From Porticoccus sp038143955 (GTDB lineage: Bacteria; Pseudomonadota; Gammaproteobacteria; Pseudomonadales; Porticoccaceae): a stretch of 64,000 nucleotides of DNA. A program made the position numbers and the translations under genes. Each line of letters starts with the position of its first letter. Positions within the stretch are counted from its first letter, which is position 1. Positions 11,934-21,009 of this stretch are shown here, one piece after another. The stretch is taken from assembly GCA_038143955.1 (NCBI GenBank), contig JAYQMT010000005.1, positions 682,001 to 746,000 on the forward strand, read 5' to 3'. Under the pieces are notes generated by a model that made no database searches, had not been told where the DNA came from, and saw only the letters and a list, made by a program, of their open reading frames with translations.

Positions 11934-12574
11934 TTATTTAAAAGAACGGAAGCCATTTAAACATCCTAATATCATACCACTAATTAGGCCTGCAGTATGA
12001 GCTGTGTTGGCAACTTGTATGTCTAATATAATCTCTACTATCCCGGTAATACCTAAGAATAACCAAACTAACATAAAACCGAAAAGACCTTGAGGTATTA
12101 GCATTATTGGCTCTCTTGTAAATTTATAAGAAATCCAAGTAAAGCCTAACAAACCATAAACTAGTCCAGATAAGCCACCAAATAAAACGGATTCTGCCAA
12201 TAAGTACTGACTCAAGTTTGAAATAATAGATATGAAAAATACAGACATAAAAAAATATAGGCTACCAATACTATATTCTATTTTTTGACCCAAAACCCAT
12301 AAAAAGAGTGAATTAAAAATAAGATGAAAAATACTGAAGTGCAAAAAAATTGGTGTGACTAATCGCCAAACCTCGCCTGCATTAATGGATATAATAATAG
12401 AATCAAAAGAATTAATATTAGCGGTTGAGTGAAAATCTTGTATAGTTAAATAATTGATAACTGATGGCATCCATTCAACGACTCCAGTACCAATAAAACT
12501 GCTGACAAGAAGAAGAAAACTATAGGTGCTTGTCTGAGTTGATCCAAAAAACTGAGGGTATTTAAATCTCTCAT
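11934..12574 (-). CDS. Rhomboid-family intramembrane serine protease (one frameshift)
   Basis: Membrane protease of the GlpG/rhomboid type. Catalytic Ser lies in GGLSGLVYG and the catalytic His in NTAHTAGLISG; HFSIFHLIFNSLFLWVLG is the conserved second helix (HxxxN type). Several hydrophobic helices are visible. ATG 12574 begins MRDLNTLSFLDQLRQAP followed by a first membrane helix, then one base is lost or gained near 12475 and the frame continues at VINYLTIQDF. Reconstructed length about 213 residues fits compact bacterial rhomboids. Substrate unknown. The nadK stop lies 39 bp upstream on the same strand. Confidence 0.86.
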
Positions 12575-12613
12575 TTATATATAACCCCTAGGTATCTTAT
12601 CCTGTAAATGAAT

Positions 12614-13508
12614 TTATCTATTTCTGTTGCTCGAGCCTAAATGACTACCCCAACCAAGCTTTGTGCGACAGGTAGCGTAAAAACTATTGTCTTCTTGGTG
12701 AATTAGCCTTAATGGGTTATTTTTTTTCTGTATGTGTATTACATCGCCTGGCTGATGAGAAAGATCATTTTGCCCATCGCATGTAACCATTGAACTCATC
12801 TCGTTACGTGAAGCTAGCTTGATCTCTATATCACTATTTCCGGCAACTACAATTGGTCTACTAGATAGTGTATGAGCATTCATTGGTACCAATACTATCG
12901 CGTCTAAATTCGGGTGTAGTATGGGGCCACCACCAGATAAAGCATAGGCGGTAGATCCGGTGGGTGTGGAAACTATTAGGCCATCAGACCTCTGACTATA
13001 AACAAATTTTTTATCTATATATAACTCAAACTCCATCATCCTTAGAGAACTACCTGGGTGCAATACTACATCATTTATTGCTTCACCTGAGCTAACTTTT
13101 GTTCCATTCCTTAATAAGGAAATATCTAATAGAAAACGATGTGATATTATATAATCACCAGATAAAACTCGCTTCAATTGAACTTCCATATCATCTGGCA
13201 GAATATCTGTTAAAAACCCAAGTCTTCCTCTGTTAACGCCTAAAAGCGGAATATTTAAATCTGCTGCACTCCTTCCAACACTGAGCATACTGCCGTCTCC
13301 GCCAACAACAATTATCAAATCTAAATTCAAACTTTTGTCCAGATGATCAAAAATAGGTACATTTTTACTGTCTATTAAATAGGATGTTTTTTCTCTGAGA
13401 GAATTGAATAGCCATCTTTTTTAAAAAACAACACAAGCGATTCAAGAGTTCAGCGATATCAGCAAGCTCAACGTTGGCAACCAGTGCAATCCGCTTAAAT
13501 GGTGTCAT
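12614..13508 (-). CDS. nadK: NAD kinase (frameshifted near N-terminus)
   Basis: Phosphorylates NAD to NADP. Conserved GGDGSML (catalytic Asp), RGRLGFLTD, ENDVVLH-like AINDVVLH, and SPTGSTAYALSGGGPI-like TPTGSTAYALSGGGPI are all present. ATG 13508 gives MTPFKRIALVANV, the expected first Rossmann strand. Frame changes lie in T6/A6 next to 13420 and in the A6 run near 13390, after which SYLIDSKNVPIFDHLDKSLN leads into the intact body. Reconstructed length about 297 residues is typical. Its promoter should lie in the 220 bp between it and tRNA-Asp. Confidence 0.94.
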
Positions 13509-13731
13509 ATTTAAATACCTTGCAATAAAGAATCGTCAATGAAAAATAAAAAATTACATATTACGAATTATAATTAAAACAACCAGACTACACCAAAAAA
13601 TAGTGGTGTATTATGTGTTATCAGAACATAAAAAAATAGACATATAAAAGGGTGGGCTTTGAAAAAGGCACACAGAGTAACTAGCTGAGATATGAAATTT
13701 AAATTTTTTATCATACCTAAAGTTGTTAAAA

Positions 13732-13808
13732 TGGCGGACCGGACGGGACTCGAACCCGCGACCTCCGGCGTGACAGGCCGGCATTCTAACCAGCTGAACT
13801 ACCGGTCC
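13732..13808 (-). tRNA. tRNA-Asp (GTC)
   Basis: 77 nt including an encoded CCA. Acceptor stem GGACCGG/CCGGTCC, anticodon stem CCGGC/GCCGG with loop CTGTCAC, and TTCGAGTC in the T arm. It follows tRNA-Val (TAC) by 19 bp and is probably processed from the same transcript. A 6-bp inverted repeat (13589-13594/13605-13610) downstream could end the transcript but lacks a clean T-run. Confidence 0.96.
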
Positions 13809-13827
13809 GTTAAAACACTTTAATATT

Positions 13828-13903
13828 TGGTGGGTGGTACAGGGGTCGAACCTGTGACCTACGCCTTGTAAGGGCGTCGCTCTACCAACTGAGCTAACCA
13901 CCC
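13828..13903 (-). tRNA. tRNA-Val (TAC)
   Basis: 76 nt with encoded CCA. Acceptor stem GGGTGGT/ACCACCC, D arm TAGCTCAGTTGG, anticodon loop CTTACAA reading GTA/GTG valine codons, T arm GGTTCGACC. A strong promoter lies just upstream, so this is the first gene of a two-tRNA unit. Confidence 0.96.
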
Positions 13904-13920
13904 CATTGAAAGAATGGCGC

Positions 13921-13948
13921 ATTCTACCGCATTATATAACCTTGTCAA
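13921..13948 (-). promoter_or_regulatory. Sigma-70 promoter of tRNA-Val/tRNA-Asp unit
   Basis: On the minus strand: perfect -35 TTGACA, 16-bp spacer, -10 TAGAAT, followed by GCGCC. A G+C-rich discriminator is typical of stringently controlled stable-RNA promoters. The tRNA starts about 17 bp downstream of the -10. Confidence 0.75.
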
Positions 13949-14027
13949 ACATTTCAGGGTACCTTTTTGTGTACATGGGTGCTTCATCAAATTAAGATAC
14001 TGCATAAAAAATACCAAAGAGAATAAT

Positions 14028-14384
14028 ATGGAAATTTTTAAAGAATTTACATTTGAAGCAGCACATTTGTTACCCAATGTTCCCGATGATCACAAATGCA
14101 AGAGACTGCATGGACATTCATATCATGTAACTATATATGTTGAAGCTGATATAACTGAAAATGAAGGATGGGTGATAGATTTTGGTCTACTAAAAGAATA
14201 TTTTAAGCCTATACATGACCAACTAGACCACCGGTTTCTTAATGATATAAAAGGGCTTGAAAATCCTACTAGTGAAAATCTAGCCCATTGGATATGGCAT
14301 AAATTAAAGCCCGATCTGCATATCCTATCTAAAATCAAGGTTAAAGAAACTTGCTCATCCGGGTGCATTTATACCGGAAATTAA
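14028..14384 (+). CDS. queD: 6-carboxytetrahydropterin synthase QueD
   Basis: Converts dihydroneopterin triphosphate to 6-carboxytetrahydropterin, an early step of queuosine synthesis. Zinc ligands are seen in FEAAH and LHGHSYH, the catalytic Cys in DDHKCKRLHGH, and the relay His in QLDHRFLND. Start ATG 14028 opens directly as MEIFKEFTFEAAH; longer readings upstream would run into the tRNA promoter. 118 residues is normal. It is divergent from the tRNA-Val/tRNA-Asp unit, and its stop overlaps the stop of the convergent epimerase gene by 4 bp. Confidence 0.92.
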   Translation: MEIFKEFTFEAAHLLPNVPDDHKCKRLHGHSYHVTIYVEADITENEGWVIDFGLLKEYFKPIHDQLDHRFLNDIKGLENPTSENLAHWIWHKLKPDLHILSKIKVKETCSSGCIYTGN

Positions 14385-15292
14385 TTAGATACTAAAATAT
14401 TTTTTAAGGCCTGATCAATATGATTATATGTAAAAATAAATCCTGAATTTAGTGCCTTTTTTGGCACAACTCTTTGCCCTTTTAATAGTAGCTCATTAGC
14501 CATTTCACCAAAAATAATTTTAGCAATAAATGATGGCATTGATAAAAATACAGGCCTCGATAAAACGCTACCTAATTCTCGAGTAAACTCTTGATTGGTT
14601 ACAGGGTTCGGCGAACAAGAATTTATAGCTCCAGAGAGCTCCTGATGCTCTAGACAATGAAAAATTAAATTTATTTGATCTTGTATATGTATCCACGGAA
14701 ACCACTGTTTTCCTGTCCCTAACTTACCCCCTAATCCAAAATTAAATGGAGGTATCATACGTTTAAGTGCACCCTCACCCTCGCCCAAAACTATACCAAT
14801 TCGAAGAAGGCAAACTCTGGATCCCAGGTGAACAAATCTCGATGCGTTATTCTCCCATAAAGTACACAAATGATTTGTGTAGCTGTTATTGTAACTACTA
14901 TCTTCATCAATAAAGTTGTCTCCTTGCGGGCCGTAATAACCAACTGCTGAACCACTTATGATTACCTCAGGGTAACTTTTTGTATTAGTGAAATAGTCGT
15001 ATAACTTATTTGTCATATCTAGCCGACTATTTATAAATTTTTGCTTAAGTTTCTTGTTCCATCTCCCAGAAGCCAAGGGTTCGCCAGCTAAGTTCAAGAT
15101 AAAATTTATTTCTTTAGTGTTAGGTAATTCATCTAAGGATGTTACAACCTTAATTTCTTTAAGTTGTGCTTCAGCGTAAATTTTATCCCGCGATAATGCT
15201 ATCACTTCATAACCCTTATTTTTAGCCGAAATACAAAAATTACGGCCAATGAACCCCGAAGCACCTGTAACTAAAATAGTTTTATTTTTCAT
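14381..15292 (-). CDS. yfcH: TIGR01777-family NAD(P)-dependent epimerase (YfcH-like)
   Basis: Extended short-chain dehydrogenase fold. The nucleotide-binding motif is TGASGFIGRNF, and NLAGEPLASGRWNKKLK and ISGSAVGYYGPQGDNFIDE are family signatures; the C-terminal DUF1731 part has GEMANELLLKGQRVVPKKALNSGF in conserved form. The substrate of YfcH-type proteins is unknown to me. 303 residues is full length, frame intact, ATG 15292. Convergent with queD (4-bp overlap). Upstream 137 bp separates it from tRNA-Pro. Confidence 0.88.
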   Translation of the reverse strand: MKNKTILVTGASGFIGRNFCISAKNKGYEVIALSRDKIYAEAQLKEIKVVTSLDELPNTKEINFILNLAGEPLASGRWNKKLKQKFINSRLDMTNKLYDYFTNTKSYPEVIISGSAVGYYGPQGDNFIDEDSSYNNSYTNHLCTLWENNASRFVHLGSRVCLLRIGIVLGEGEGALKRMIPPFNFGLGGKLGTGKQWFPWIHIQDQINLIFHCLEHQELSGAINSCSPNPVTNQEFTRELGSVLSRPVFLSMPSFIAKIIFGEMANELLLKGQRVVPKKALNSGFIFTYNHIDQALKNILVSN

Positions 15293-15429
15293 AATTTATT
15301 TAAGGTATCTATTTGATAGTCAAAATTTACTGATTCTTTATATTTACTTCAAAAAATTAACCCAGAAACTGCTCTAGAAATATATAATTTTATTAATTAT
15401 TTCGAGTAAATTGTATGTAGTTATGAGAT

Positions 15430-15506
15430 TGGTCGGGGCGGCCGGATTTGAACCGACGACCACTACACCCCCAGTGTAGTGCGCTACCAGACTGCGCTAC
15501 GCCCCG
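15430..15506 (-). tRNA. tRNA-Pro (GGG)
   Basis: 77 nt with encoded CCA. Acceptor stem CGGGGCG/CGCCCCG, anticodon stem CTACA/TGTAG with loop CTGGGGG, T arm GGTTCAAATCC. It closes the thrS-to-merR gene block, the same position as in pseudomonads from memory. Confidence 0.95.
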
Positions 15507-15533
15507 GTATGTAACTCTAATAATAAAAAGATC

Positions 15534-15561
15534 ATAATACACAAGAGATGAGGCAATTCAA
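15534..15561 (-). promoter_or_regulatory. Sigma-70 promoter of tRNA-Pro
   Basis: On the minus strand: -35 TTGAAT, 16-bp spacer, -10 TATTAT, about 28 bp before the mature tRNA 5' end. It lies between the merR stop and the tRNA, so the tRNA can be made independently of the upstream operon. Confidence 0.6.
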
Positions 15562-15590
15562 GAGACTTTGATATTTCTTTAGTGTCTGAA

Positions 15591-15949
15591 TTAACTTTTA
15601 AGAAACTTAAGAATATCCTCCAAGTCATCAACTATTTGACGTATTACTTGGTGGGTTTGGGTAGCATCTACTTTTGCATCTTCGCCTAAAAAAGCTTCTG
15701 GCGAGCTCCCACTATAGTAAAGCCTTGCTGATAGAGCAAAGAACGGATCTGACGTATTAATATCACATCATGATGTTGATAATAGCGTCTGTTGCCACGC
15801 CTTTTTGTAGGATTTAGATTAGGGAATTCTTGCTCCCAATATCTCAATACATGAGTTTTTATTTCACATAAACGACTAACTTCACCAATGGTAAAATAAT
15901 TTTTCCTAGGAATAGGAGGGAGTTTATCTATATCATTTGACACCAGCAT
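15591..15949 (-). CDS. MerR-family transcriptional regulator downstream of ihfA (one frameshift)
   Basis: Winged-helix regulator. NYFTIGEVSRLCEIKTHVLRYWEQEFP is the DNA-binding N-terminus and RRGNRRYYQHHDVILI the second half of the domain. The frame stops at 15686, but one base added to the T-run near 15690 continues as FLGEDAKVDATQTHQ and ends LEDILKFLKS at 15591, giving about 119 residues, the usual size of this ihfA-linked MerR protein. ATG 15949 is preferred; ATG 15958 is possible. The start overlaps the ihfA 3' end, indicating coupling. The effector is unknown, and no ligand domain is present. Confidence 0.88.
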
Positions 15950-16232
15950 GGCGATCAACCCTTGCTTTTAGTTTTTGTCCTGGCTTGAATGTCACTACTC
16001 TCCTTGCGGTGACGGCAACCTCCTCACCAGTTTTTGGATTACGACCAGGGCGGCTTTTTTTATCACGGATATCAAAATTCCCAAAACCTGATAGCTTTAC
16101 TTCCTCATTATTTTCAAGAGAAGATCTAATTTCTTCAAAAAATAACTCAACCATCTCTTTGGCTTCTCTTTTGTTTAGCCCGAGATCATTAAAAAGCATC
16201 TCTGCTAGGTCCGCTTTCGTAAGTGCTGCCAT
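15933..16232 (-). CDS. ihfA: Integration host factor subunit alpha
   Basis: DNA-bending protein working as a heterodimer with IhfB (encoded at 26.7-27.0 kb). MAALTKADLAEMLFNDLGLNKREAKEMV and VKLSGFGNFDIRDKKSRPGRNPKTGEEV are typical, including the intercalating Pro in RPGRNPKTGE. 99 residues, intact. Its ATG lies 1 bp after the pheT stop (TAAAATG), as expected for the pheT-ihfA pair. Confidence 0.96.
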   Translation of the reverse strand: MAALTKADLAEMLFNDLGLNKREAKEMVELFFEEIRSSLENNEEVKLSGFGNFDIRDKKSRPGRNPKTGEEVAVTARRVVTFKPGQKLKARVDRHAGVK

Positions 16233-16233
16233 T

Positions 16234-18613
16234 TTAACCTCTAAGAATTCCTAAATGCTCTTTCTTTACAGCTTCAACTATTAAAGAAATAGCGTCATTT
16301 ACTTCACTATCCTCTAGCGTGCGTGAACTGTCTCTAAAGGTCAAGCCCAAGGAGACACTTTTACTATGGATTTCAATACCTTTTCCTTGATAAACATCTA
16401 ATATTTGAGTATCGACTAAAATTTTTCCAGCTTTTTTACATGCAGTTTCACAAAGATCATCTGCATAAATATCTTCAGATACTATGAACGATAGATCTCT
16501 TTTTATTTCAGGAAACTTACTCAACCCTGAAAATTTTGAAATTTTTCCTTTTAAAATAAAGTCTAACTTCAATTCAAATACAAAAACAGGCTGATTGAGG
16601 CCCAGATTCTTTTGTAAGAGCGGGTGTATTTGACCTAGCCAGCCGACGGTATCTCCGTTTCTTAATACTCTCGCAGATTGTCCTATATGCAAGTAAGCAT
16701 TAGTATCCTTAATGAAACTAAACTCATCAAAACATCCATAAAATTTTAATAATGACTCCACATCACCCTTAATATCAAAAAAATCTACAGGTTCTTTGTT
16801 AGAGTGCAAATTATCTGTCATACGATTACCAGTTATAGCTCCTGAAATCATAGCGTATTGATTAAAATTTTTTTTATTTGGTGTAAAAACAAGACCGGCC
16901 TCAAAAAGCCGTATTCGCTCTTGCTGTCTATTAAGGTTATGACGCAAAGCGGTGAGCAAACCGGCCAATAATGTTAGCCTCATAACAGACATATCACTTG
17001 ATATTGGATTTATGAGAGAAACTGGAGTGACTGCAGGCATAATTTTTGACTGAATCGAAGGATCTACAAAGAGTAAGTTATTACCTCGCTGTATCCGCGA
17101 GCCGCAAGCATATCTCGTAAATCTTTAAGTTCACCCTTATTTTCAGGCGATACATTTATTGGTAACTCAACTGATAGTATTTCAACTGGGAGGTTTTCAT
17201 AACCATAAATTCTTACAATTTCTTCGATAAGATCCGCCTCAACAGATAAATCAAATCGCCAACTAGGTGGAGTACATTGCCAGCTTGCTTCTTTCGAACA
17301 AGAAAAAGTCAATCCTAGCCTTTTAAGTATATCTTCTATCTTTTCACTAGATATAGATAATCCAAGCTGTTGCTCAAGACGATCTTTTCTTAAAGTAATG
17401 CAATTTTGGTGTAGCTGATCTTTTTTACCTTCAGTAGTCATTACCGGTCCAGCATCGCCGCCGCCAATATCAAGTAGTAAAGTAGTTGCACGCTCAATTG
17501 CGGTTTCTTGAAGAGCTGGATCAACGCCCCTTTCAAATCTGTGAGAAGAATCGGTATTTTTTCCATAAGCGCGAGAACGACCTGATATAAATAACGAATT
17601 GAAACATGCACTTTCTAAGAATATATTCTTTGTATCACCTGATATAGAGGAGTTAGAACCACCCATAATACCGGCTATTGCAAGTACTTTTGTCTTATCA
17701 GCAATCACCAGTGTATCTTGGTTTAACGTTACATCAGAGCCATCAAGTAACTTTAGTGGTTCCTTCTCAGTCGCCATTCTAACCACTATACTCCTGTCAA
17801 GCTTATCTAAATCAAAAGCATGCATGGGTTGCCCCAATTCGAGCATTACATAGTTTGTTATATCTACAACTAAATCAACGCTTCTTAAGCCTGAACGACG
17901 AAGTTTTTCTTTGAGCCAAATTGGAGTTATTACAGACATATCTACATTTTTTATAACTCTTCCAGTATAGCGAAAACACGCCTCCTTATTCAATATTTTT
18001 ACTGGCAAAAAGTCGGTAATCCCAGGTTCTACAGGGGGCACCTCAGGTTCTAAGAAATCTACTTGATTCAGCGTGGCTACTTCACGTGCTATACCACGTA
18101 TACTTAAACAATCTCCCTATTGGGAGTAAGGTCTAAATCAATAATATTATCATTTAACATTAAATAAGTATGAAAATCTTCACCGACAGGAGCATTCGGT
18201 GGGAGCTCTAATAAGCCAACAGAGTTATCAATAATACCTAGTTCTTCGGCACCGCAGAGCATCCCTTGTGACTCAATATCTCTTATTTTGGTCAACTTAA
18301 TAGTTAAATTTTCTCGTAATTTTGATCCTACAGCAGCAAAAGGGACCTTTATATTGGGTCGTATGTTTGGAGCACCACAGACTACCCTTAATACTTTATC
18401 CGATTTAGATAAGACCTCGCATATTTTAAGATTGTCAGCATTTGGGTGAGGTTCTGTTGAGATGACATGTCCAATAGATATCTCTGAGAATTTATAGGAA
18501 GCATCTGCGATACCATCTACCTCTAGACCGGCCATTGTTAGCTGGTCGGACAGCTCTTTTGTGCTTATGGAAACGTCGACCCATTTCCTTAGCCATGCTT
18601 CACTAAATTTCAT
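16234..18613 (-). CDS. pheT: Phenylalanyl-tRNA synthetase beta subunit (frameshifted)
   Basis: Beta chain of the (alpha-beta)2 enzyme; carries the editing site and tRNA contacts. Seen in order: MKFSEAWLRKWVD start, tRNA-binding (EMAP-like) domain with ISIGHVISTEPHPNADNLKICEV, B3/B4 editing domain (VVDITNYVMLELGQPMHAFD), B5 and the class II-like core (HRFERGVDP, PVSLINPISSDMSVMR), and the C-terminal anticodon-binding domain (FPEIKRDLSFIV). Frame changes near 18045-18103 and 17041-17063. Reconstructed length about 792 residues equals the family. Between pheS and ihfA. Confidence 0.95.
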
Positions 18614-18666
18614 TAAATTTATTTCCTGATAATTAATATTAAATATTATTTATAAACTTTTTATTA

Positions 18667-19683
18667 CTAATGAAATTGTTTTAGAAATTTTAAGTCATTT
18701 TCGAAAAATAATCGTAAATCTGTTACTCCATATCGAAGCATCGAAAGTCTCTCGACTCCCATCCCAAAAGCAAATCCAGAGTATTTTTCTGGATCAATAT
18801 TGCAATGAGACAAAACCGCTGTATGAACCATTCCGCAACCCATAACTTCCAACCAACCAGTATCTTTGCATATACGGCAACCTTTACCCTTACAATTAGC
18901 ACACTGCATATCTACTTCAGCCGATGGCTCTGTAAATGGAAAATAAGAAGGCCTGAATCTTATCGGTAAATCCTCTTCAAAGAATGCATTTAAAAATTGT
19001 ATAATAATGCCTTTTAGATTCGCCATACTGATATTTTTATCTAAAACAAGACCCTCAACTTGATGAAACATTGGTGTGTGCGTAAGATCAGAATCACAAC
19101 GATATACCTTTCCGGGGCAAATAATTCTTAAAGGTGGGTCCTGCGCTTCCATGGTTCGAATTTGAACAGGTGAAGTATGTGTTCTCAGTACATTATTCTG
19201 ATTTATGTAAAATGTATCATGCATAGCTCTTGCTGGATGATGAGAGGGTATATTTAAGGCTTCAAAATTATGGTAATCATCTTCAATTTCTGGGCCCTTT
19301 TCAACCTTAAAGCCTATATTTGTAAAAAAGGATTCAACTCTCTCAATAGTTTGAGACACTAGATGCAAGGAGCCCTTATCTGAACATCGACCAGGTAGAG
19401 TAATATCTAAAGTTTCTTTTTCTAAGCGAGAGTTTATTTCACTTAATACGATTTCGTTTTGTCGGCGCTCAATTTCGTTAGTTATTCTTTTTTTAGCAAC
19501 ATTTATTGATGCTCCAGCAAGTGGTCTCTCTTTTGGAGACAGATCACCTAATCCTTTAAGGAGAGTCGATAGCGAGCTCTTTTTTCCTAGATAGTCAACT
19601 TTGATCTGCTCGAGTGACTTGATATCAAGAGAATCTTTGATGGCTTTCATAGCTTCATTTTCAAGAAGCTGAATATTTTTCAT
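18667..19683 (-). CDS. pheS: Phenylalanyl-tRNA synthetase alpha subunit
   Basis: Catalytic class II subunit. N-terminal coiled-coil arm (KAIKDSLDIKSLEQIKVDYLGKK region), motif 2 area RTHTSPVQIRTM and KVYRCD, FHQVEGLVLD, a CxxC-type cluster (CANCKGKGCRICKDTGW) in the long loop, and motif 3 GFAFGMGVERLSMLRYG. 338 residues, intact; ATG 19683. It starts 98 bp after rplT, a gap containing an intrinsic terminator, and pheT follows after 53 bp. Confidence 0.96.
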   Translation of the reverse strand: MKNIQLLENEAMKAIKDSLDIKSLEQIKVDYLGKKSSLSTLLKGLGDLSPKERPLAGASINVAKKRITNEIERRQNEIVLSEINSRLEKETLDITLPGRCSDKGSLHLVSQTIERVESFFTNIGFKVEKGPEIEDDYHNFEALNIPSHHPARAMHDTFYINQNNVLRTHTSPVQIRTMEAQDPPLRIICPGKVYRCDSDLTHTPMFHQVEGLVLDKNISMANLKGIIIQFLNAFFEEDLPIRFRPSYFPFTEPSAEVDMQCANCKGKGCRICKDTGWLEVMGCGMVHTAVLSHCNIDPEKYSGFAFGMGVERLSMLRYGVTDLRLFFENDLKFLKQFH

Positions 19684-19710
19684 TATCTACCTCGAGACAA
19701 GTGTTTAATC

Positions 19711-19742
19711 AAAAAAAAGGAAGAGAGCATAAGCTCCTTCCC
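19711..19742 (-). terminator. Intrinsic terminator/attenuator between rplT and pheS
   Basis: On the minus strand: GGAAGGAGC, loop TTAT, GCTCTCTTCC (one bulged T, otherwise 9 paired bases), followed directly by eight T. It ends 28 bp before the pheS start. A second small hairpin (CACTTA-TGT-TAAGTG) sits just after the rplT stop. This is the position of the pheST attenuator in E. coli, but no Phe-rich leader peptide is visible here. Confidence 0.8.
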
Positions 19743-19781
19743 TTTTATATTGCCATTATTTTTCGTCACTTAACATAAGTG

Positions 19782-20138
19782 CTAGGCAAGGGCTGCCTTC
19801 GCTTGTTGAACGACTGCTGAAAATGCTGTTTTGTCATGTACAGCCAGATCAGCTAAAACTTTTCGATCTAAATCTATATTTGCCTTTTTTAGACCGTCTA
19901 TCAATCGACTATAACCAATGCCCTCGCTTCTTGACTGGGCATTTATACGAGTGATCCAGAGTGCTCTAAAGGTACGTTTTTTAACACGGCGATCACGATA
20001 AGCATACTGACCTGCTTTAGTGACAGCCTGAGTTGCTACTCGAAAAACTCGACTTCGAGCTCCATAATAACCCTTCGCTAGTTTAAGAATTTTTTTGTGG
20101 CGACGGTGCGCAGTTACACCTCTTTTTACGCGTGGCAT
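19782..20138 (-). CDS. rplT: 50S ribosomal protein L20
   Basis: Early assembly protein of the large subunit and, in E. coli, repressor of rpmI-rplT translation. MPRVKRGVTAHRRHKKILKLAKGYYGAR is the basic N-terminal extension, and FRALWITRINAQSR the globular part. 118 residues, normal, intact. It starts 28 bp after rpmI. Confidence 0.97.
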   Translation of the reverse strand: MPRVKRGVTAHRRHKKILKLAKGYYGARSRVFRVATQAVTKAGQYAYRDRRVKKRTFRALWITRINAQSRSEGIGYSRLIDGLKKANIDLDRKVLADLAVHDKTAFSAVVQQAKAALA

Positions 20139-20166
20139 ATTTTATCCTCTTAATATATTAATTAGT

Positions 20167-20358
20167 TTAGTCACGAAGCATACGTTGTATTAGAGGGGCA
20201 TCTGTGTCGCCCATAGTGCTAGTTCCGCGCAAGTTTCGCTTACGTTTCTGAGACATTTTTGTGAGGATATGGCTTCTATTAGCATGTTTATGCTTATAGC
20301 CTGCACTCGTTTTTTTAAAGCGCTTAGCTGCACCACTGTGTGTTTTTGCTTTTGGCAT
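20167..20358 (-). CDS. rpmI: 50S ribosomal protein L35
   Basis: Small basic ribosomal protein of 63 residues. MPKAKTHSGAAKRFKKT and HILTKMSQKRKRNLRGT are characteristic. The start at 20358 has GGAG six bases upstream. The preceding 111 bp between infC and rpmI can fold (see leader entry), consistent with L20 control. Confidence 0.97.
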   Translation of the reverse strand: MPKAKTHSGAAKRFKKTSAGYKHKHANRSHILTKMSQKRKRNLRGTSTMGDTDAPLIQRMLRD

Positions 20359-20469
20359 TTTTATCTCCGTTTTTACGGGGTTAGTTTAAAAAGAAGGTAT
20401 TTCCGGACAGTCTGCCAAAGGCTGAACGCGGACAATACATACTACTTCTTCAGTGATTTTTTCATAAAT
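20359..20469 (-). promoter_or_regulatory. Structured leader between infC and rpmI (candidate L20 operator)
   Basis: On the minus strand AAGAAGTAGTAT (20439-20450) can pair with ATACCTTCTT (20391-20400): 10 base pairs with a 2-nt bulge, enclosing a G+C-rich inner region. Closer to the start, CCGT-AAAA-ACGG hides part of the GGAG ribosome site. In E. coli L20 represses rpmI-rplT by binding a long-range structure at this same place; whether this leader binds L20 is inference. Confidence 0.5.
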
Positions 20470-21009
20470 TTATTTTTTCTTTGATCTTGGAGCTATAACC
20501 ATAGTGAATTGCCTACCCTCCATCTTAGGAAACTGCTCCACTGTACCAATTTTATCCAAATCTACTTCAATCCTCTTGAGCATTTGCATACCAAGCTCTT
20601 GGTGGGCCATTTCTCTTCCTCGAAATCTTAGGGTTACTTTGGCTTTATCCCCATTCTCAAGAAACCGGGTCATGCTTCGCAATTTTATTTCATAGTCGCC
20701 CGTATCTGTACCAGGACGGAATTTCATTTCCTTGACCTGTGTATTTTTTTGTTTTTTTCGCTGAACCGCTTTTTGTTTTTTTACTTCAAAAAGTTTTTTA
20801 CCGTAGTCCATAATTTTACAAACTGGTGGTTCTGCATCTGGAGAGATTTCAACTAAATCTAACCCTGCAATCTGAGACTGCTCAAGGGCGTCCTCTATAG
20901 AGACTATACCTGCTTGCTCCCCATTTGCATCTATAAGCCTAACGTTTTTAGCTTCTATTTCTTCATTCATGAGGGATCTCTTTGATCCCTTGCCATAAGC
21001 TTTCTTAAT
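20470..21009 (-). CDS. infC: Translation initiation factor IF-3 (AUU start)
   Basis: Prevents premature subunit joining and proofreads initiator tRNA. GEQAGIVSIEDALEQSQIAGLDLVE starts the N domain; DAEPPVCKIMDYGK, TQVKEMKFRPGTDTGDY and the C-terminal VTLRFRGREMAHQELG are typical. ATG 20970 (MNEEIEAKNVRL) lacks the family's basic N-terminal tail, and only in-frame ATT codons at 21009 and 21012 precede it (giving I-KKAYGKGSKRSL-MNEE). GGAG at 21018-21021 lies 8 and 5 bases before them. The rare AUU start is conserved in gammaproteobacterial infC and allows IF-3 autocontrol. thrS lies 28 bp upstream. Confidence 0.93.
   Translation of the reverse strand: MKKAYGKGSKRSLMNEEIEAKNVRLIDANGEQAGIVSIEDALEQSQIAGLDLVEISPDAEPPVCKIMDYGKKLFEVKKQKAVQRKKQKNTQVKEMKFRPGTDTGDYEIKLRSMTRFLENGDKAKVTLRFRGREMAHQELGMQMLKRIEVDLDKIGTVEQFPKMEGRQFTMVIAPRSKKK

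Noticed and set aside
13589..13610. TACACC/GGTGTA hairpin as terminator of the tRNA-Asp transcript
   Set aside because: Only six pairs with a 10-base loop and no adjacent T-run on the minus strand; too weak to annotate.
13611..13922. 103-residue minus-strand reading frame
   Set aside because: It runs across two well-formed tRNA genes and has no family resemblance.
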